From: a bacterium
GTDB taxonomy: Bacteria; Desulfobacterota; Binatia; UBA12015
Direction of reading: 5' to 3'
Length of the DNA: 9,272 nt
Assembly: GCA_018970825.1 (NCBI GenBank)
Contig: JAGWVP010000089.1
Coordinates: 1-9,272, forward strand
Positions 5,715-9,272 of this stretch are shown here, one piece after another. The position numbers and the translations under genes are program-made. How positions within the stretch are numbered: the stretch's first letter is position 1; the number at the start of each line of letters is the position of its first letter. A model generated the notes under the pieces. It was not told where the DNA came from. It was given only the letters and a program-made list of their open reading frames with translations, and ran no database searches.

Positions 5715-7550
5715 TCAGCGCCGCGCGGTCCTGGCCGGAGCCTTCGCGGGCGCCTTCGATCCGGCCTTGGCGACGGTCTTCGCGGGAGTCGGCTTGTCCG
5801 CCGGCTTGCCCGGCTTCCCGACGGCCTTCGTCGAGGAGACCTGCTTCGCCGCGCCCCTGCCGGCGGCGGTCGATCCGCGCTTCGCCTTCGATCCGGAGTC
5901 TCCTTCGTCGGAGTCGCCCTGGGCGACGGGCCGCCGAGCCGAGGCCGATCTCGCCGAGGGCGTGCGGGAGACCTCGACCTTCGCCGGGCGGGAAGCCGCG
6001 GCCGCTCGGCTCGAGGTCGCCGATCGGGCTTCGACCGCGGCGCGGCGTGCTTCCTCGTGGGGTCGTGTCGACCGTGCCGACGATCCAGGGCGCACCGCGG
6101 CGACGCGGGAGTCCGCCTGCGCATCCTTCGCGGGCCGCTTGCGGGCCTCGAGCCGGTCGGCGCGCACGAGGCGCTCGATCCGCTCGCGCTCCGCGCGGGA
6201 AATCGCGGCGGGCGCGTCCGCGCGGCCGTGCCGTGCGGCTCCCGGTCGTCCGGCGCGTGCGAGGCGTTCGACCTTCGCGCGCGCCTCCCGGTCCGCACGC
6301 GCATCGGCTTCCCGCGCGAGGCGGTCCGCCCTGGCCTCGCGCGCGGCCTCGGCCTTCGCCCGCTCGACGAGTCTTCGCTGCTCGCGTGCGACGGCGAGAC
6401 GGATCCGGTGCTGTTCCCGCAGGACCGCCGCGCGTTCCTCCCGTGCCTCGCGCGCCGAAGCCCTCTCGGCCGCGAGCGCCGCCCGCTCCGCAGCCTCGTC
6501 GGCCCGGCGACGCTCCTCGGCCGGGTCGACGCCGCGGAAACGCTCCGCGGAGGCCCAGGCGCGCGCGACGCGATCCGCGTCGGGTGCGGCGGCCGGTGCG
6601 GCTGCCGCCCAGCGCATCCCGGAGGGGGGCGGCGACGGGATCTCGACTTCGTCCCGCTCGTCGCGGTCGTCACGATCCCAGGTTCCGCCCGAGCCGGTGC
6701 CGAAGTCGAGCCCCGCGACCGACTGCGGGGCGACCTGGTTCAGCCCGTATTCGATGAGCTTGCGCGTGTCGCCCCAGACGTTGGTGGAGCCGAGGACCGC
6801 GACCATGACGGCCCGGCCGTCGATCTCGGCGGCGCCGACGAAGCACTTGCCGGCCGCGCGCGTGTACCCGGTCTTGCCGAACACCTGCACGACGTAGTTG
6901 TCGAGCAGCCGGTTGTGCGAAGAGATCGGCACCATGCGCACGGTGCGGCCTTCGACCGGGACGAAGGCGGACTTCGTGCTCGCGATCGTCCGAAAGCCGG
7001 AGACGGTCATCGCGTATCGGAGCATGAGCGCGAGGTCGTGCGCCGAGGACCGGTGGTCGTCGTCCGGAAGCCCGCTCGGGTTGGTGAAGAAGGTGTTGCG
7101 TGCGCCGATCTGGCGGGCCTTCAGGTTCATCCGGGCCGCGAACGACCGCACGCTGCCCGACAGCCCCTCGGCGACCACGACGGCGGCGTCGTTCGCCGAC
7201 TTGAGCATGAGGGCGTAGACGAGGTCGCGCAGCCGGACCTCCTGCCCGGCCTTCAGGCCGAGCTTCGAGGGCGGCTGGGAGGCGGCGTAGGAGCTGACCT
7301 CCATGTCCCGGTTCAGCATCCCGCTCTCGAGGGCGAGGATCGAGGTCATGATCTTGGTCGTGCTCGCCGGGGGCAGCGCGACCTCGCCGTTGCGCTCCCA
7401 GAGCACCCGCCCGTTGCGGGCGTCCATGACGAGTGCGGCCCGGGCGGCGACCTCCGGAGGGTCGGGCATCGCGGCGACGGGAGTCGCCGCGAGGAGCACG
7501 CGGAGAATGGCGGCGGTCGCCGCGACTCCCACGATCAGGCGGGAGAACAT
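5715..7550 (-). CDS. Secreted D-alanyl-D-alanine carboxypeptidase (S11, DacA type) with long charged C-terminal extension
   Basis: Penicillin-binding-protein-type serine peptidase that removes the terminal D-Ala from peptidoglycan pentapeptides in the periplasm. The 611-residue product starts MFSRLIVGVAA, a Sec signal peptide with cleavage likely near TPVAA (residues 23-27). The catalytic triad motifs are complete: S63-T-T-K66, S118-A-N120 and K226-T-G228. NPSGLPDDDH is the usual S11 loop. The catalytic domain ends near residue 275, where classical DacA proteins continue into a beta-domain and an amphipathic anchor of about 100 residues. Here there is an acidic linker (291-303), a Gly/Pro-free Ala/Arg/Glu helix (344-433), a second short charged segment (448-472), and a Ser/Ala/Lys/Pro tail ending KAPAKAPARTARR. 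The start at 7550 is chosen for its signal peptide and GAGGG at 7558-7562. ATG 7595 would add 15 non-signal residues. The gene is divergent from an L,D-transpeptidase gene. Confidence 0.92.
   Translation of the reverse strand: MFSRLIVGVAATAAILRVLLAATPVAAMPDPPEVAARAALVMDARNGRVLWERNGEVALPPASTTKIMTSILALESGMLNRDMEVSSYAASQPPSKLGLKAGQEVRLRDLVYALMLKSANDAAVVVAEGLSGSVRSFAARMNLKARQIGARNTFFTNPSGLPDDDHRSSAHDLALMLRYAMTVSGFRTIASTKSAFVPVEGRTVRMVPISSHNRLLDNYVVQVFGKTGYTRAAGKCFVGAAEIDGRAVMVAVLGSTNVWGDTRKLIEYGLNQVAPQSVAGLDFGTGSGGTWDRDDRDERDEVEIPSPPPSGMRWAAAAPAAAPDADRVARAWASAERFRGVDPAEERRRADEAAERAALAAERASAREAREERAAVLREQHRIRLAVAREQRRLVERAKAEAAREARADRLAREADARADREARAKVERLARAGRPGAARHGRADAPAAISRAERERIERLVRADRLEARKRPAKDAQADSRVAAVRPGSSARSTRPHEEARRAAVEARSATSSRAAAASRPAKVEVSRTPSARSASARRPVAQGDSDEGDSGSKAKRGSTAAGRGAAKQVSSTKAVGKPGKPADKPTPAKTVAKAGSKAPAKAPARTARR
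6252..6521 (-). other. Region encoding a predicted 90-residue charged alpha-helix in the carboxypeptidase
   Basis: Codons 344-433 contain no Gly or Pro and are mostly Ala, Arg and Glu (for example EERRRADEAAERAAL and AEAAREARADRLAREADARA). This composition suits a long single charged helix or coiled coil, roughly 13 nm if fully helical. It would hold the basic tail away from the catalytic domain, and it might also mediate oligomerisation. Which of these applies is inference from composition. Confidence 0.6.
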
Positions 7551-7557
7551 CGCATCA

Positions 7558-7562
7558 CCCTC
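7558..7562 (-). promoter_or_regulatory. Shine-Dalgarno site of the carboxypeptidase gene
   Basis: GAGGG on the minus strand lies seven bases before the ATG at 7550-7548. It decides that start against the upstream in-frame ATG at 7595. Confidence 0.6.
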
Positions 7563-7590
7563 GACTCCACCACGACCACCACCATCCTCG

Positions 7591-7620
7591 ACCATAGCCG
7601 AAGAGGCGCGAAAACGTAAA
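7591..7620 (-). promoter_or_regulatory. Possible sigma70-type promoter of the carboxypeptidase gene
   Basis: On the minus strand, TTTACG (7620-7615) and TATGGT (7596-7591) are separated by 18 bases, each matching four of six consensus positions. If real, transcription would start near 7584 and the upstream ATG at 7595 would not be transcribed, in agreement with the start at 7550. The locally A/T-richer DNA at 7611-7627 stands out from its GC-rich surroundings. Confidence 0.35.
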
Positions 7621-7649
7621 GGAAAATCGGGTCGAGACGTCTTTCGCCG

Positions 7650-7678
7650 TTGTCCCCCCGGGCTCCTGCCGCTAAAAC
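7650..7678 (+). promoter_or_regulatory. Possible sigma70-type promoter of the L,D-transpeptidase gene
   Basis: TTGTCC (7650-7655) and TAAAAC (7673-7678) are 17 bases apart, each matching four of six consensus positions. The predicted transcription start near 7685 leaves a short leader of about 35 bases. This leader contains the palindrome GATCCGGATC (7687-7696), then the Shine-Dalgarno site. The prediction is weak without mapped transcripts. Confidence 0.35.
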
Positions 7679-7705
7679 GTCGATCGGATCCGGATCACGC
7701 AGCCA

Positions 7706-7714
7706 GGGAAGGAG
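7706..7714 (+). promoter_or_regulatory. Shine-Dalgarno site deciding the GTG start of the L,D-transpeptidase gene
   Basis: GGGAAGGAG ends four bases before GTG 7719. With a clean signal peptide beginning at that codon, it fixes the start there and not at the in-frame ATG at 7650. Confidence 0.65.
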
Positions 7715-7718
7715 TCCC

Positions 7719-9215
7719 GTGCCGACCTCGACGAATCGAATCCTCCGCGCCGCGATCCTCGCGTTCGCGACCTGCCTCGCGGCCCGGCCGGCCTCCGCCA
7801 AGATCTGGCAGGAAAGCGACTTCGGCCAGAACGAGCCGCGCACCTACACCTTCGTGCCGCCCGGATCGGCGCCGCCCGACCGGGTCGACACGGTCATCGG
7901 CGAGATCCAGACGCACAAGCCCGAGCACGGCGACACCTTCCTCGATCTCGCGCGCCACTACGGCCTCGGGTTCAACGAGTTCGCGGAGGCGAACCCCGGC
8001 GCCGACGAGTGGATCCCTTCGCGCACGGGTACCCCGCTGGTGGTGCCGACCGAGTTCGTCCTGCCGTGCTGCCGGACCAGCGGCATCGTCGTGAACATTC
8101 CCGAGATGCGCATGTACTACTTCGGCGCGAAGGGTCCGAACACGGTCGTCACGTTCCCGGTCGGTCTCGGTCGCGAGGACTGGAAGACCCCGGTCGGCAA
8201 GTTCAAGATCCGCGAGAAGCAGATCAACCCGACCTGGGTCATCCCGGAGTCGATTCGCAAGGAGCGCATCCAGGACAAGGGTTTCAGCGAGACGATGATC
8301 CCGGGCGGCGATCCGAGCAACCCGCTCGGCAAGTACCGGATGCGCCTCACCATCAACATGTACGGCATCCACGGCACGAACATTCCGTGGGGCGTGGGCA
8401 TGCTCGTGAGCCACGGATGCGTCCGCCTCTACCCGGAGGACATCGACAAGCTCTACCCGATGACGCCGGTCGGCACGGAGGGCGAGCTCGTCTACCAGAG
8501 GGTGAAGATCGGCCTGCGCAACGGGCGCATCTACGCCGAGGTCCACAAGGACCTCTACGGCATGCAGCCGGGTGCGATGAAGGCCGCGCTCGACCTGCTG
8601 CGCGACAGGCGGCTGCTCGACTACGTCGACCGCGAGAAGCTCGAGCAGGCGGTGCAGGCGGAGACCGGGGTGCCGACCGACGTGACCGCCGGCGAAGGCC
8701 CTGCGCGCTTCGGATCGGAAGTCCGTCTCCTGCCGGCCTCGGTTTCGGCACCCGCGCCTCGCGAGAGCGAACCCTCGTCGATTCCGGTGCCGCGCGCGAG
8801 CGCCCCGGCGCCGGTGGCGCGTCCGCCCGCGGCGCGCCCCGCGAGCGCGTCGGCGCCGGTCGTTCGCCCGCCGTCCCCGGCTCCGTCGACGAAAGCCGCG
8901 AGTGCTCCCGGGCTTCCGGCCCGCGCCGCGCTCGGGACGAACCTGAGCTCCGATCCCCGCCGCCGCGGCGAAGCAGCACCGGCAGCGGTCCGGTCGACCA
9001 CCTCGTCGAGCAAGTCTGCCTCGTCGGCTGCGAAGTCGGCCTCGACCGCGACCTCGACCGCCTCGAAGTCGCAGGCTTCGAAGACTGCGGGTGTCTCGAG
9101 CGCGACGAAGTCGACCGTCTCGACGTCGTCGAAGTCGGCTGCCGGCAAGGTGAGCGCGCCGAAATCGAAGTCCGGGACCACGGCGTCGGCCGCGAAGACC
9201 TCGGCCAGGAACTGA
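7719..9215 (+). CDS. Secreted L,D-transpeptidase (LysM + YkuD) with low-complexity tail
   Basis: ErfK/YbiS/YnhG-type enzyme that forms L,D cross-links in peptidoglycan or attaches proteins to it, acting in the periplasm. The 498-residue product has a Sec signal peptide (RILRAAILAFATCLAARPASA, cut after A27). A LysM-like domain follows at about 66-110 (HGDTFLDLARHYGLGFNEF, ANPGADEW, VVPTEF). The YkuD catalytic domain covers about 119-270, with FPVGLGREDWKTPVGKF, HGTN (H218) and SHGCVRL (H232, nucleophile C234, R236). A helical C-terminal segment to about 322 is typical of the YbiS group. The last 176 residues are an extension: Pro/Ala/Ser-rich to about 415, then from about 427 rich in Ser, Thr, Ala and Lys with repeated S-K-S/T units. 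The start at GTG 7719 has a good GGGAAGGAG upstream. The gene is divergent from the D,D-carboxypeptidase gene, whose tetrapeptide product is the known donor for this class. A strong palindrome follows the stop. Confidence 0.94.
   Translation: MPTSTNRILRAAILAFATCLAARPASAKIWQESDFGQNEPRTYTFVPPGSAPPDRVDTVIGEIQTHKPEHGDTFLDLARHYGLGFNEFAEANPGADEWIPSRTGTPLVVPTEFVLPCCRTSGIVVNIPEMRMYYFGAKGPNTVVTFPVGLGREDWKTPVGKFKIREKQINPTWVIPESIRKERIQDKGFSETMIPGGDPSNPLGKYRMRLTINMYGIHGTNIPWGVGMLVSHGCVRLYPEDIDKLYPMTPVGTEGELVYQRVKIGLRNGRIYAEVHKDLYGMQPGAMKAALDLLRDRRLLDYVDREKLEQAVQAETGVPTDVTAGEGPARFGSEVRLLPASVSAPAPRESEPSSIPVPRASAPAPVARPPAARPASASAPVVRPPSPAPSTKAASAPGLPARAALGTNLSSDPRRRGEAAPAAVRSTTSSSKSASSAAKSASTATSTASKSQASKTAGVSSATKSTVSTSSKSAAGKVSAPKSKSGTTASAAKTSARN
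8997..9212 (+). repeat. Degenerate Ser/Lys-coding repeats in the transpeptidase tail
   Basis: The last 72 codons are almost entirely Ser, Lys, Ala, Thr and Gly, with at least six [S/T/A]-K-[S/T] units. At DNA level, TCGAAGTCG-like and TCGTCG-like words recur, which suggests growth by short duplication. The reading frame stays open to the stop. Confidence 0.65.
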
Positions 9216-9234
9216 GACCCGGAACCGGAAAACG

Positions 9235-9272
9235 AGAACGGCCCCCTCGCCGCGCGGCGAGGGGGCCGTTCT
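9235..9272. terminator. Strong intrinsic terminator, perfect 38-base palindrome
   Basis: Bases 9235-9253 are the exact reverse complement of 9254-9272, so a stem of about 17 bp can form around a four-base CGCG loop. The right arm ends GGGGGCCGTTCT at the window edge, where a T run would start. The left flank carries several A's (GGAAAACGAGAA), which give U's in the opposite direction. It begins 19 bases after the transpeptidase stop. It probably ends that transcript and may also serve a convergent gene outside the window. Confidence 0.8.

Noticed and set aside
7551..7595. Upstream in-frame ATG (7595) as start of the carboxypeptidase
   Set aside because: It would place 15 Gly/Glu-rich residues before the signal peptide. 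The ATG at 7550 has GAGGG seven bases upstream, and the possible -10 element overlaps the upstream ATG.
5061..7619. Very long plus-strand open frame (852 codons) antisense to the carboxypeptidase gene, plus a shorter one at 5767-6897
   Set aside because: Their translations are Arg/Ala/Pro- or Ser-rich without family motifs. They arise because GC-rich genes leave the opposite strand short of stop codons. The minus-strand frame has a signal peptide and all S11 motifs.
1..9272. Search for mobile elements, CRISPR arrays, tRNA or rRNA genes and defence-type systems
   Set aside because: No transposase or integrase motifs, regularly spaced direct repeats, cloverleaf-like segments or defence domains were found by reading. 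Gene content is housekeeping metabolism and cell-wall enzymes.

Overview
This is a very GC-rich stretch, with G or C at nearly every third codon position. It looks like bacterial chromosome from a Gram-negative lineage. The evidence is two exported peptidoglycan enzymes of proteobacterial type (an S11 D,D-carboxypeptidase and a LysM-YkuD L,D-transpeptidase), a Tam-like methyltransferase, GTG starts and GTGA stop/start overlaps. A myxobacterial or deltaproteobacterial-type host is my guess from the overall flavour. The sequence alone does not prove it.

Left part (1-3780, all plus strand). The window opens inside a Tam-like SAM-dependent methyltransferase that lacks only its first few codons. 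Ten bases later comes a tandem double-hotdog protein related to FabA/FabZ dehydratases. After a 70-base gap with a small hairpin comes an FGGY carbohydrate kinase of glycerol-kinase type. It overlaps by four bases (GTGA) a HAD phosphatase of the phosphoglycolate-phosphatase type.

Middle part (3781-5714). A 163-base leader that can fold into three consecutive hairpins precedes gnd, a short NAD-type 6-phosphogluconate dehydrogenase. gnd overlaps rpe (ribulose-phosphate 3-epimerase), again through GTGA. Gnd and Rpe are consecutive steps of the pentose phosphate pathway, from 6-phosphogluconate through ribulose-5-phosphate to xylulose-5-phosphate. The sugar kinase and the phosphatase upstream fit a sugar-phosphate neighbourhood. 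rpe converges on the next gene across a 38-base gap that holds a long hairpin.

Right part (5715-9272). Two cell-wall genes diverge from a 168-base promoter region. The minus-strand gene encodes a secreted D-Ala-D-Ala carboxypeptidase with an unusual C-terminal extension of about 330 residues: acidic linker, long charged helix, then a basic Ala/Lys/Pro tail. The plus-strand gene encodes a secreted LysM + YkuD L,D-transpeptidase with its own Pro/Ala-rich and then Ser/Lys-rich tail. By known biochemistry, D,D-carboxypeptidases make the tetrapeptide stems that L,D-transpeptidases use as donors, so the pair is likely one functional module. The window ends on a perfect 38-base palindrome, a strong terminator candidate.

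I see no mobile element, CRISPR array, tRNA or rRNA, and no defence-type system. No gene-free stretch exceeds 300 bases. The least ordinary items are the paired low-complexity tails on the two wall enzymes, the structured gnd leader and the split active-site residues of the double hotdog.
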